Positions 25,568 through 33,975 of a DNA stretch of 64,000 nt are shown piece after piece. A model generated the notes under the pieces. It saw only the letters and a list, made by a program, of their open reading frames with translations, was not told the origin of the DNA and ran no database searches. Positions within the stretch are counted from its first letter, which is position 1; every line of letters begins with the position of its first letter. The DNA lies in the NCBI RefSeq assembly GCF_019430885.1, contig NZ_JAHYBZ010000003.1, positions 248,001 to 312,000 on the forward strand. The letters are read 5' to 3'. The position numbers were made by a program, and so were the translations under genes. Source of the DNA: Roseomonas alba (lineage in GTDB: Bacteria; Pseudomonadota; Alphaproteobacteria; Acetobacterales; Acetobacteraceae).

Positions 25568-27180
25568 GCCCCCAGCATGGCGAAGGCGAGCGCGAACGTC
25601 AGGAGCAACAGCGCGAGGCCGGCGACGGGCCAGAGGCGCAGCAGCGCCTCGGCGCGCGCGAGGAGGCCGCCGAGCGGCGCCGCGCCGGCCAGCAGGCGCC
25701 GCGCCGGGTGGATGATGTCACCGCCCGGCACCTCGGGCAGGCGTTCCCCCCACCGCAGCAGGGCGACGGTCAGCAATAGCCCGACCACAACCGGCCGCGT
25801 GGCCTTGTTCAGCGCGTCGGGCGTCAGGACCGCGGACAGGTTGCCTCCGGCGAAGGGGAACAGCAGCCAGGGCAGGATCAGCGCCGCCGTCGCCAGCGCC
25901 AGCCAGGGCAGGAGCATCCCGATCGGCGGCCGGGACGATGCGTCGTCGGCCCAGCCCAAGGACAGGCGCCGGACGAAATGGAGCATCAGCAGCGTCGAAC
26001 CGGCGGCCGACAGCACGGAGAGCGCCCCGGCCAGCCCCTCGCCCAGTTCGCCCTTCACCGCTTCCTTGGCCAGCCACCCGCCGGTGAACGGCAAGCCGCC
26101 GAAACCCATGGCGAGCAGGATCGCCGGCCCCAGCACCCACCAGCGCGCGCGGCCGCCGATGCTTGCCGCGACACCGACCGCGAGGAACAGCGCGCCCTTC
26201 GCCAGGATGTGGTGCAGGGCATAGAAGGCCGCGGAGACCGGCGTCGTGCCGATGCCCGCTGCCAGTCCCATGCCGATCGCCGCCGCGACCACGCCCATCT
26301 GGCTGACCGAGGAATAGGCGAGCACCGTCTTCGGGTTGCGCTGGGTGATGCCCATCGCCACGCCCCAGAAGGCGGTGACGAAGCCTATGACGGCCAGGGC
26401 CTCGCCCCAGCCGGCGGGTGTGACCTCCAGCGGCAGGAAGCGGATCAGGCCGATGATGCCAGCCTTGATGATGGCGCCGCTCAGCACGGCGGAGGCCGGC
26501 ATGGGAGCCGCCGGATGGGCGATCGGCAGCCAGACATGCAGCGGGACGAGGCCCGCCTTCAACCCGAATCCGATGACGAGGAAGGCGATGGCGAGGTCGC
26601 GCAGCCGCGCCGTTGCCAGGGCCGGCAGCACATCAGCCATGGCGAGGCTGTCGCCCGGCGTGAAGGCCGCGAGCAGGGCGAAGCCGGCCAGCAGGGCGGC
26701 CTCCCCGATCACGGTCAGCAGGATGTAGCTGGCGCCGGCGGACCAGGCGCGCGGTGTGCGGTCGTGGATGACGAGGCCCCAGGCCGGCAGGCTCGCCAGG
26801 GCGAAGACGAAATAGAAGCTGACGAGATCTCCCGCGACGAAGACGCCGAGGCTGCCCGCCATGGTCGCCAACCACCAGGCGGCAAAGCGTGGCTGCGCGT
26901 CACGCGCGATGTAGCTGCGCACATAGACCGAGGCGGCGCTCCACAGCAGCGCCGCGCCGCCCAGCAGCAAGGCCGAGGGCAGGTCGAGCACCAGTGTCAG
27001 CCGCACCCGCGCATAGACGATGAAGGGATCTGCGCCGGCCGCGGTCAGCGCGCAGGCCAGCCCCGGCAGCGGCGCCAGCCACAGCAGGCCAAGGGCCCGC
27101 GCGCGCAGCCGAGGCATGGTCACGGCGATCAGGAAAACGAGCGGCGTGAGCGGCGTCGCGATGAGCAGGAGGGCGGTCAC
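25564..27180 (-). CDS. Second NuoM/N-like antiporter subunit of the Mrp/Mbh module
   Basis: The 538-residue membrane protein has about 14 helices and the proton-channel motifs of complex I antiporter-like subunits: a Lys in GFGLKAGLVPLHVWLPIAHP (about residues 205-224), a second Lys in SGAIIKAGIIGLI and a His-rich AFYALHHILAKGALFLAVG. It starts at GTG 27180, overlapping the mnhD stop. Another NuoN/MrpD-type protein precedes it, so the module has two large channel subunits. It may replace the NuoL half of MnhA, which is missing here. Confidence 0.85.
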   Translation of the reverse strand: MTALLLIATPLTPLVFLIAVTMPRLRARALGLLWLAPLPGLACALTAAGADPFIVYARVRLTLVLDLPSALLLGGAALLWSAASVYVRSYIARDAQPRFAAWWLATMAGSLGVFVAGDLVSFYFVFALASLPAWGLVIHDRTPRAWSAGASYILLTVIGEAALLAGFALLAAFTPGDSLAMADVLPALATARLRDLAIAFLVIGFGLKAGLVPLHVWLPIAHPAAPMPASAVLSGAIIKAGIIGLIRFLPLEVTPAGWGEALAVIGFVTAFWGVAMGITQRNPKTVLAYSSVSQMGVVAAAIGMGLAAGIGTTPVSAAFYALHHILAKGALFLAVGVAASIGGRARWWVLGPAILLAMGFGGLPFTGGWLAKEAVKGELGEGLAGALSVLSAAGSTLLMLHFVRRLSLGWADDASSRPPIGMLLPWLALATAALILPWLLFPFAGGNLSAVLTPDALNKATRPVVVGLLLTVALLRWGERLPEVPGGDIIHPARRLLAGAAPLGGLLARAEALLRLWPVAGLALLLLTFALAFAMLGA

Positions 27181-28655
27181 GGCGACACATCCAGCCGGCC
27201 GATCTGCACCAGCCCGAAGGCGGCGAGCGGTAGGAAGCCGAGCACCACCGACACCAGCGCAAGCGCCAGCGCGATGCCGTCCCGCTGCCACGCCACCGGA
27301 GCGGGCTCCGGCGCCGGGTCGCCGGCGCGCAGCCCCATCGCGAGCACACGATAGACATAGCCGCCGGTGAGCAGACCACCGCCCAGGATCACCAACGCCC
27401 ACCACCATTGCCCCGCGCCGATCGCCGCACTCAGCAGCAACCACTTCGCCGCGAAACCGCCCGAGGGCGGCACGCCCATCAGCGACAGGCCGGCCAGGGC
27501 GAAGGTCAGCAGCGTGACCGGCATGGCCCGACCCGCGCCGCTGAGATCGGCGATGCGGTCATGCCCGAAACGCGCCGCCATGATCCCCGCCGCGAGGAAC
27601 ATCGCCGCCTTGGCGAAGGCGTGCGAGACCGCCTGCACCACACCGCCGGTCCAGGCCTTGGCCGCAACCTCCCCCGCACTCGCGGCAAGGAGTGGGAACA
27701 TCAGAAAGAGGTAGCCGATCTGCGCAACGGTCGAATAGGCGACGAGCAGCTTCAGCCGCGCCTGCCCCAGCGCCGCGACGGACCCCAGCAGGATCGCCGC
27801 CGCGCCGAGCCCCGCCAGGATCTGCGCCGCATCCGGCATCGGCACGCGGGCCATGACGCCGAACCACAGGCGCAGCACGAGGACGAAGGAGCCCTTCACC
27901 ACCAGGGCCGAGAGCACGGCGCTCGCTGCCGCGGGCGCGCCGGCATGGGCGGGTGGCAGCCAGAGATGCAGCGGCAGCAGCGCCGTCTTGGCGAGCAGCC
28001 CGGCCGTCATCACCGCGATGGCGATCATGACCGGGATGTCGCCCCGCACCCGCTGCGCCAGCAGCACGATGTCGAGCGTGCCCGCGCTGCCATAGATCAG
28101 CGCGACGCCGAGCAGATACAGCACTGATCCCAGCAGCGCGAACATCAGGTAGCGCAGCGCCGCCTGCAGCGTCGCGCGGCTGCCATCGAGGCAGACCAGC
28201 GGCATGGCGGCAAAGGTCAGCAGCTCCAGCGCGACATAGAGCGTGAAGAGGTCGTTCGCGACCACCGCCAGGTTGATCGCCGCCCACAGCCCCAGCAGCA
28301 GGGGCCAGAAGGCGAAGGCCTGCCGGCGCTCGGCTGCACCAGCCGCCGTGCCGAAATCGGCGCGGGCGAAGATGGCGATGGCGCCGATGATGAGTGCCGC
28401 GGTCAGCAGCATCGCCGCGGCCAGCCCATCGGCGCGGAAGGCGATGCCGAGCGGCGGTGCCCAATGCCCCAGTTCCTGTCGGATCGGCACGCCACCAAGC
28501 TGCACCACCAGCATGATACCGATCGCGAGCGCGAGGCCGACGGGCGCATAGGCCAGCGTCAAACGCTCCGCCCCGCGCGCGCCGAGTGGCACCGCCGCAA
28601 CCATGGCCAGCACCGGCAGCATCACCGCCAGCATCGGCAGCATGTCCCACGCCAT
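27177..28655 (-). CDS. mnhD: Na+/H+ antiporter subunit D (MnhD/MrpD)
   Basis: The 492-residue membrane protein is of the NuoN/MrpD type. Motifs include the conserved Glu in LYVALELLTFAAMPLV (about 136-151), Lys in LLAKTALLPLHLWLPPAHA (about 216-234), ALVVKGSFVLVLRL, and HAFAKAAMFLAAG. Its start codon overlaps the mnhC stop by one base. With the other subunits it forms a membrane module that exchanges cations for protons. Confidence 0.92.
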   Translation of the reverse strand: MAWDMLPMLAVMLPVLAMVAAVPLGARGAERLTLAYAPVGLALAIGIMLVVQLGGVPIRQELGHWAPPLGIAFRADGLAAAMLLTAALIIGAIAIFARADFGTAAGAAERRQAFAFWPLLLGLWAAINLAVVANDLFTLYVALELLTFAAMPLVCLDGSRATLQAALRYLMFALLGSVLYLLGVALIYGSAGTLDIVLLAQRVRGDIPVMIAIAVMTAGLLAKTALLPLHLWLPPAHAGAPAAASAVLSALVVKGSFVLVLRLWFGVMARVPMPDAAQILAGLGAAAILLGSVAALGQARLKLLVAYSTVAQIGYLFLMFPLLAASAGEVAAKAWTGGVVQAVSHAFAKAAMFLAAGIMAARFGHDRIADLSGAGRAMPVTLLTFALAGLSLMGVPPSGGFAAKWLLLSAAIGAGQWWWALVILGGGLLTGGYVYRVLAMGLRAGDPAPEPAPVAWQRDGIALALALVSVVLGFLPLAAFGLVQIGRLDVSP

Positions 28656-28942
28656 CAGGCGCGGTCCTTCGCGGCGGCGAGGCGCAGCACCAGCGCCACC
28701 GCGAGCGTCGTCGCGGCAAAGGCGACGACGATGCCCGTCAGGATGATCGCCTGCGGCACGGGATCGCCGCCGAAACCGGCGCCCGCGCCGCGCCGGGCCA
28801 CCGCGCCAAAGACAAGAAAGACGCCGCCGCCGAGCAGGTTGAAGGACAGAATGCGCAGCAGCGCGTCCCGCCGCACCAGCATGCCGAACAGACCGATGCC
28901 GATCAGGGCGGCGCCGACGAGGCCGAAGATCGTGCCGGTCAT
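28655..28942 (-). CDS. mnhC: Na+/H+ antiporter subunit C (MnhC/NuoK-like)
   Basis: The 95-residue protein has three membrane helices, as in NuoK/MnhC: MTGTIFGLVGAALIGIGLFGM, then LLRILSFNLLGGGVFLVFG, then PQAIILTGIVVAFAATTLAVAL. The short RRD loop after helix 1 and the I-L-T-G-I-V-V block are typical. It is slightly shorter than the usual 110 residues. It overlaps the MnhB-like gene by 4 nt (ATGA) and mnhD by 1 nt. Confidence 0.9.
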   Translation of the reverse strand: MTGTIFGLVGAALIGIGLFGMLVRRDALLRILSFNLLGGGVFLVFGAVARRGAGAGFGGDPVPQAIILTGIVVAFAATTLAVALVLRLAAAKDRA

Positions 28943-29880
28943 CGCGGCGGCTCCGGTGGTCCCATGACGAGCAGCGCCAGCGCCACGGCGATTGAGGCGG
29001 TGAGCACGATCTCGATCGCCAGGATCAGCGGCTTCGCCCAGCCCGGCGGGTAGGCGAGGAAGGCGCCCTCGGCCAGCGCGCCGCCGAGGCCGATCAGGAT
29101 GAACAGCGCGGGACCGGCCGCCAGGACCAAGCGCAGCCAGCGCGCATCGATGCGCGGTGCGGGCGCGAGGCCCGCCATCCAGGGCATCAGCCACATCGCC
29201 GCGAGAACCGCCGCCGCCTGGAACTTCCCCCCTGGCGCATCGGCGCCGACCCAGAGGATATGGATGGCGATGACGATGCCGAGCGGCGGCAGGACCCGCG
29301 CCAGCAGCGCGAGCGGCCCATCCCGCACGACCGGCTGGCGCAGCCCGGCCACCCCGCCCCAGCCCCCTTCGGGTGTCAGGGCCCAGACGCAGACCACGGC
29401 CAACAGCACGACTGCGGATTCCAGCAGCGTGTCGAGCGCGCGGAAGGACATCAGGACGGCGGTGACCGGGTTGCCGAGATCGGTCGTCGCGAGATTGGCG
29501 GCGACCTGTGGCGCGAGGCTCGGCGTGGGGTCCGGCAGCAGCAGCACCGCGGCGCCGATCGCGACCGTCAACGCCGCGCAGCCGATACCGATGAGGATCG
29601 TCAGCAGCGGTCCGGTCTCAGCATCCGGCGAGGGCTCGGCGAGGCCCTCGAGGCGCCGCACGCCGCCCAGCAGCAGCACGCCGGACAGTCCGGCGCCGAT
29701 CGAGGCCTCGGTCAAGGCAACATCCGGCGCGTCGAGCCGCGCCCAGGCCAGAGCGAGCAACAGCCCATAGGCGATGAACAGCGCCGCGGAGGCGAAAGCC
29801 CGCCGGGTCGCCACGCAGCCCAGCGCCAGGGCGAGGATACCGGCCGCCAGCAGGCCATCCGCCGCGAGCGCCGGGATCAC
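28939..29880 (-). CDS. mnhB: MbhD/E-MnhB fusion subunit of the cation antiporter
   Basis: The 313-residue membrane protein has two parts. The N-terminal part (about 1-95) has the YGLLLALAWARLDAPDVALTEA block of the MbhD/DUF4040 domain, which in classical Mrp systems is the tail of MnhA. The middle contains the MbhE-like region, with DLGNPVTAVLMSFRALDTLLESAVV, and the C-terminal third (about 190-313) has the MnhB features PGGKFQAAAVLAAMW and the final helices. The GTG start at 29880 overlaps mnhG by 4 nt. The fusion is the archaeal Mbh arrangement compressed into one gene. Confidence 0.82.
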   Translation of the reverse strand: MIPALAADGLLAAGILALALGCVATRRAFASAALFIAYGLLLALAWARLDAPDVALTEASIGAGLSGVLLLGGVRRLEGLAEPSPDAETGPLLTILIGIGCAALTVAIGAAVLLLPDPTPSLAPQVAANLATTDLGNPVTAVLMSFRALDTLLESAVVLLAVVCVWALTPEGGWGGVAGLRQPVVRDGPLALLARVLPPLGIVIAIHILWVGADAPGGKFQAAAVLAAMWLMPWMAGLAPAPRIDARWLRLVLAAGPALFILIGLGGALAEGAFLAYPPGWAKPLILAIEIVLTASIAVALALLVMGPPEPPR

Positions 29881-30170
29881 GTGATTCCTCCTTGCCGGCG
29901 GAGCAGGCGCGCGATCATCGGGCCGGTCGCGGCACTCGCCAGCAGCACGAGCGCCCAGAAGGCGAGCAGGCGCAGGATGCCGGCCAGGCTGTCCATCTGC
30001 GGCAGCAACCCGAGCACCACCAGCCCGAGACCGAGGTGATCCGCCTTGGTCAGCGCATGCAGTCGGCTGGCCGTATCGGGAAAGCGCAACAGCCCGACCG
30101 TGCCGGCCGCGAAGAAGACAAGGCCCGCGAGGACGCAAAGAATGGTGACGCCGTCGGCCAATAGGCTCAT
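29877..30170 (-). CDS. mnhG: Na+/H+ antiporter subunit G
   Basis: The 97-residue protein has three hydrophobic helices and the MnhG signature AAGTVGLLRFPDTASRLHALTKAD (about residues 21-44). It overlaps mnhF (4 nt) and the MnhB fusion (4 nt). Confidence 0.92.
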   Translation of the reverse strand: MSLLADGVTILCVLAGLVFFAAGTVGLLRFPDTASRLHALTKADHLGLGLVVLGLLPQMDSLAGILRLLAFWALVLLASAATGPMIARLLRRQGGIT

Positions 30171-30442
30171 GGCCCCGGCTCCCGTGGATCGTCGCCGGGC
30201 GCCAGGCGCGCCATGGCGACCGAGGCAAAGGCCGCCAGCACCGCCAGGATCAGTGCCAGGTCGAACAGTGCCGGCGCCGCCATCGCCACGCCCGCGAGCA
30301 GCAGCGCCGCGATGCCGCCCGTGCCGAGAAGCTGCGCCGCCATGATCCGGTCGGCATCGGCCGGTCCACGCAGCACCCGCACCAGCCCTCCCAGCACGGT
30401 GACGAGCACCAGCAGAGCCGCGGCCAACAGGAACTCAGTCAT
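30167..30442 (-). CDS. mnhF: Na+/H+ antiporter subunit F
   Basis: The 91-residue protein has three helices with the family motif VRVLRGPADADRIMAAQLLG (about residues 21-40) and the ALFDLALILAVLAAFASVAMAR stretch. It overlaps mnhE by 8 nt and mnhG by 4 nt. Confidence 0.92.
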   Translation of the reverse strand: MTEFLLAAALLVLVTVLGGLVRVLRGPADADRIMAAQLLGTGGIAALLLAGVAMAAPALFDLALILAVLAAFASVAMARLAPGDDPREPGP

Positions 30443-30908
30443 CGAGGCCGAAGGCGCGGGCGAAGCGCGCCTCCTCCGCCGTCATGGCAGCGGCGACGCC
30501 GGCGCTGCCGTCCAGGGCATGGATGGCGATGGCGCCGTCCGCCATTTCTCCGGCGGGCAAGGTCCCCGGCAGCAGGCTGGCATAGGCCAGGAAGGCATCG
30601 CGCGCCGGCCCCGGTGGCAGGCGCGGCGTCCAGGCGATGGTCGCCGGGGCAGGCCGCCGGCGTGGATCGAGCGCGAGCCGTGCCACCTCGATCCCGGCGC
30701 GCAGCGCCTGTACCGGAAAGCGCAGCACCAGCGCCGCGCACTCGACCGGGCGTGTCCGCCGGCCGACAGGCGGCAACAGCGCAAGACTGACCCAGGCACC
30801 GAGTGCGGCGGCCACCATGCCAACGGGCAGCGTTGGCGGCCCCGCCCCGGCGATCGCGATCCACAGCAGCAGGAGCAGCCCGAAGCGGATCAGCCCCGCG
30901 CCGCCCAT
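30435..30908 (-). CDS. mnhE: Na+/H+ antiporter subunit E
   Basis: The 157-residue protein has two N-terminal helices and a soluble domain. Family features are FPVQALRAGIEVARLALDPRRRPAP (about 64-88) and the C-terminal LPGTLPAGEMADGAIAIHALD block. It is the first antiporter gene in the transcript and starts only 1 nt after the RND pump stop codon, so it is probably co-expressed with the efflux pump. Confidence 0.9.
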   Translation of the reverse strand: MGGAGLIRFGLLLLLWIAIAGAGPPTLPVGMVAAALGAWVSLALLPPVGRRTRPVECAALVLRFPVQALRAGIEVARLALDPRRRPAPATIAWTPRLPPGPARDAFLAYASLLPGTLPAGEMADGAIAIHALDGSAGVAAAMTAEEARFARAFGLDD

Positions 30909-30909
30909 G

Positions 30910-33900
30910 TCACGCCGCCGGCGTCACCGCCTTCGCCGGCTTGCGGTCGAAGACGGTGACGTAGAGCGTCGGCAGGAAGACCAGCGTCAGCAGCGTCGCG
31001 ACCATCAGCCCGCCCATGATGGCGAATGCCATCGGTCCCCAGAACACCGTGGGCGCGATCGGGATCAGGCCCAGCACGGTCGAAACCGCCGTCAACAACA
31101 TCGGCCTGAGGCGCGACGACGCCGCGGCCACCACGGCATCCCGAACGCCAAGGCCCGATTCACGATCCGTCTCGATCTGGATGATCAGGATGATGGCGTT
31201 CTTCGCGATCATGCCGAGCAGCGACAGGATGCCGAGAATGGCGACGAAGCCCAGTGGCCTCTGGAACACCAGCAACGCGAGCACCACGCCGATGATGCCG
31301 AGCGGCAGCAGCGCCAGCACCAGCCCCAGCCGCCGGAACGACCCGAGCTGGAACATCAGCAGCGTGAACATCAGCAGCAGCATCATCGGAACTACCGCGA
31401 TGACCGAGGCCTGGCTGTCCGCGCTTTCCTCGGCGATGCCGCCGAGATCCACGCGATAGGGGCGTTCGAGCGTCGCGTTCAGCGCATCGATGCGCGGCTG
31501 CACCTCCGCGACGACGGTATCCGGCAGCACGCCCGGATTGACGTCCGCGCGCACGGTCAGGGTAGGCACGCGGTTGCGCCGCCAGATCAGCGGGTATTCC
31601 TGCCCGTATTCGAAGGTCGCGAGCTGCGACAGCGGCACCGTCCGCCCGCCCGGCAAGGACACCTGCAGCGAGCGCAACGTATCGAGCGACAGGCGTTCAT
31701 CCGAGGTCGCCCGCGCCACCACGTCGATCAGGTAGATGTCGTCGCGGAGCTGCGTGATCGTCGTCCCGGTCACCGAGGCATTGATCGCCGAGGCGACCTG
31801 CGCCGAGGACAGGCCGAGCCGCCGCGCCTCATCCTGGTCGATCTTCACGCGGAGCTGGCGGGCCGGTTCCATCCAGTCGAAATGCACGTGGCGGGCGCCG
31901 GGCGCTTCGGCCAGCAGCTTCGCCACGTCCTGCGCAATGGCGCGCACCCGTTCGATGTCCGGCCCGTTGACACGGTATTGCAGAGGCCAGCCCACCGGCG
32001 GGCCGAGTTCGAGCGGATAGACACGCGAGACGGCGGCGGGGAATTGCTCGGCCAGCAGGGTTTCCAGCCGCCGGTGCAGCCTCTCGCGTCCCGGCAGGTC
32101 TTTTGCCACCACCACTGCCTGGGTGAAGAAGGGCAGCGCGAGCTGCACGTTCAGCGGCAGGTAGAAGCGGATGGCGCCGCGGCCGACATAGGTGGACCAG
32201 CGCGCCACATCCGGGTCCTGCGCCAGGGCGGCGTCGAGGCGCGTCGCCAGCTCCTCGCTCGCGAAGATCGAGGAGTTCTGCGGCAGCGTGACCTCGACCA
32301 GCAATTCGGTGCGGTCGGAGGAGGGGAAGAACTGCCGGGGCACGAACTGCATGGCGACGACCGCGACGACGAACATCGCCACGGTGAAGCCGATGGTGAT
32401 CCACTTGAAGCGCATCGCCTTCGTCAGGAAGGCGGTGTAGCCGCGCAGGATCGCCCCAGGCTTGGGCGGTTCCGTCGAAGCCCCGGGCGGCGGCGCCTTC
32501 AGGATCGCCATGCCGAGCAGCGGGGCGAAGATCACCGCCACGAACCAGGACACGATCAGCGCGATGCCCACCACCGCGAAGATCGAGAAGGTATATTCGC
32601 CCGCTGAGGACCGCGCGAAGCCGATCGGCACGAAGCCCGCGATCGTCACCAGCGTACCGATCAGCATCGAGGACGCCAGGGAGGAATAGGCAAAGGTCGC
32701 CGCCCTTTCCTTGCTGTCGCCCGCGGCCAGCCGCCGGATCATGGCGTCGATGGTGGTCATCGCATCATCGACCAGCAGCGTCAGCGCGATGATCAGCGCG
32801 CCGAGCGAGATGCGCTGAAGGTCGATGCCGAAGACCGACATCAGCGGGAAGACGATGGCGAGCGTCAGCGGGATGGACAGCGCCACCACCGACCCGGCGC
32901 GCATGCCGAGTGCGACGAAGGACGCCGCCATGATGATCAGGATCGCCTGCCACAGGCTGTCGGTGAAATCGGTGATCGCCTCATCCACCGTCACCGCCTG
33001 GTCGGCGACGAGGATGGGCTCGATGCCGATGGGCAGGGTGGCGCGGATCTCGTCCATCGCCGCCTTGATGTTGCGGCCGAGGGCGAGGATGTCGCCGGAC
33101 TCCCGCATCGCCACCGCGAGGCCGATCGCCGGCTTGCCATCCACGCGGAACATCGGCTGCGGCGGATCGGCCGTGCCGCGCCGGACTTCGGCGATGTCGC
33201 CCAGGCGGAACATCCGGTTGCCGACGGAGAAGTTGACGTCGCGGATGTCCTGCTCCGTCTGGAAGGCGCCGGAGACGCGGACGGCGAGGCGCTCCCGGTC
33301 GTTCTCCATCAGGCCAGCAGGGCGGACGAGGTTCTGCGCCTGCAGGGCCGCGATCAGCGCGGCGCGATCGAGGCCGAGGCCGGCGAGCCGTTCGGAGGAG
33401 AACTCGATGAAGATGCGCTCATCCTGCGCGCCCAGGATCTCGACCTTCGAGACGTCAGGAACCTGGAGCAGGCGCGACCGTGCTTCCTCGACATAGTCGC
33501 GCAGCTCACGCTGGGTGAAGCCGTCGGCGGTGAAGCCGTAGATGATGCCGAAGGTGTCGCCGAAATCGTCGTTGAAGAAGGGGCCGACGACGCCCTGCGG
33601 CAGGGTATGGCGCATGTCGGCCACGCGCCGACGCACCTGGTACCACATGTCCGGCACCACCGAGGCCGGCGTCGATCCCTTCAGATCCACGAAGATCGTG
33701 GTCTGCCCCGGCACGGTGTAGGAGCGCAGGTTGTTGAGGTTCGGCGTCTCCTGAAGCGTACGCTCCAGCCGTTCCGTCACCTGCTGCAGCGTCTCCTCCA
33801 TGGTCGCGCCCGGCCAGACGGCCGAGACGATCATGGTCCGGAAGGTGAAGGCAGGATCCTCGTTGCGTCCGAGCTTGAAGAAGGCGAAGCCGCCCGCGAC

Positions 33901-33975
33901 CAGCGCGACGATCATGAAATAGATGACGAGCGAGCGCCGCCCGATCGCCCATTCCGAAAGATTCGGCCCGATCAT
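30910..33975 (-). CDS. RND efflux pump permease (AcrB/HAE1-like)
   Basis: The 1021-residue membrane protein has the 12-helix RND plan with two large periplasmic loops. The helix-4 motif LALTLLVDDAMTTIDAMIRR holds the paired Asp residues of the proton relay, and the second half has ILGILSLLGMIAKNAIILI (helix 10-11). It is a three-component drug or metabolite efflux pump subunit driven by proton motive force. Its start overlaps the adaptor gene by 4 nt. No outer-membrane channel gene is adjacent, so it probably uses a TolC homologue encoded elsewhere. Confidence 0.93.
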   Translation of the reverse strand: MIGPNLSEWAIGRRSLVIYFMIVALVAGGFAFFKLGRNEDPAFTFRTMIVSAVWPGATMEETLQQVTERLERTLQETPNLNNLRSYTVPGQTTIFVDLKGSTPASVVPDMWYQVRRRVADMRHTLPQGVVGPFFNDDFGDTFGIIYGFTADGFTQRELRDYVEEARSRLLQVPDVSKVEILGAQDERIFIEFSSERLAGLGLDRAALIAALQAQNLVRPAGLMENDRERLAVRVSGAFQTEQDIRDVNFSVGNRMFRLGDIAEVRRGTADPPQPMFRVDGKPAIGLAVAMRESGDILALGRNIKAAMDEIRATLPIGIEPILVADQAVTVDEAITDFTDSLWQAILIIMAASFVALGMRAGSVVALSIPLTLAIVFPLMSVFGIDLQRISLGALIIALTLLVDDAMTTIDAMIRRLAAGDSKERAATFAYSSLASSMLIGTLVTIAGFVPIGFARSSAGEYTFSIFAVVGIALIVSWFVAVIFAPLLGMAILKAPPPGASTEPPKPGAILRGYTAFLTKAMRFKWITIGFTVAMFVVAVVAMQFVPRQFFPSSDRTELLVEVTLPQNSSIFASEELATRLDAALAQDPDVARWSTYVGRGAIRFYLPLNVQLALPFFTQAVVVAKDLPGRERLHRRLETLLAEQFPAAVSRVYPLELGPPVGWPLQYRVNGPDIERVRAIAQDVAKLLAEAPGARHVHFDWMEPARQLRVKIDQDEARRLGLSSAQVASAINASVTGTTITQLRDDIYLIDVVARATSDERLSLDTLRSLQVSLPGGRTVPLSQLATFEYGQEYPLIWRRNRVPTLTVRADVNPGVLPDTVVAEVQPRIDALNATLERPYRVDLGGIAEESADSQASVIAVVPMMLLLMFTLLMFQLGSFRRLGLVLALLPLGIIGVVLALLVFQRPLGFVAILGILSLLGMIAKNAIILIIQIETDRESGLGVRDAVVAAASSRLRPMLLTAVSTVLGLIPIAPTVFWGPMAFAIMGGLMVATLLTLVFLPTLYVTVFDRKPAKAVTPAA

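Noticed and set aside
25978..27354. Plus-strand open frame opposite the extra antiporter subunit
   Set aside because: The minus-strand membrane protein has clear helices and motifs; the reverse frame is Gln/Arg-rich noise.
30637..32607. Plus-strand open frame of 656 codons opposite the RND pump
   Set aside because: The pump is certain; the reverse frame consists of His/Arg/Gln-rich low-complexity sequence.
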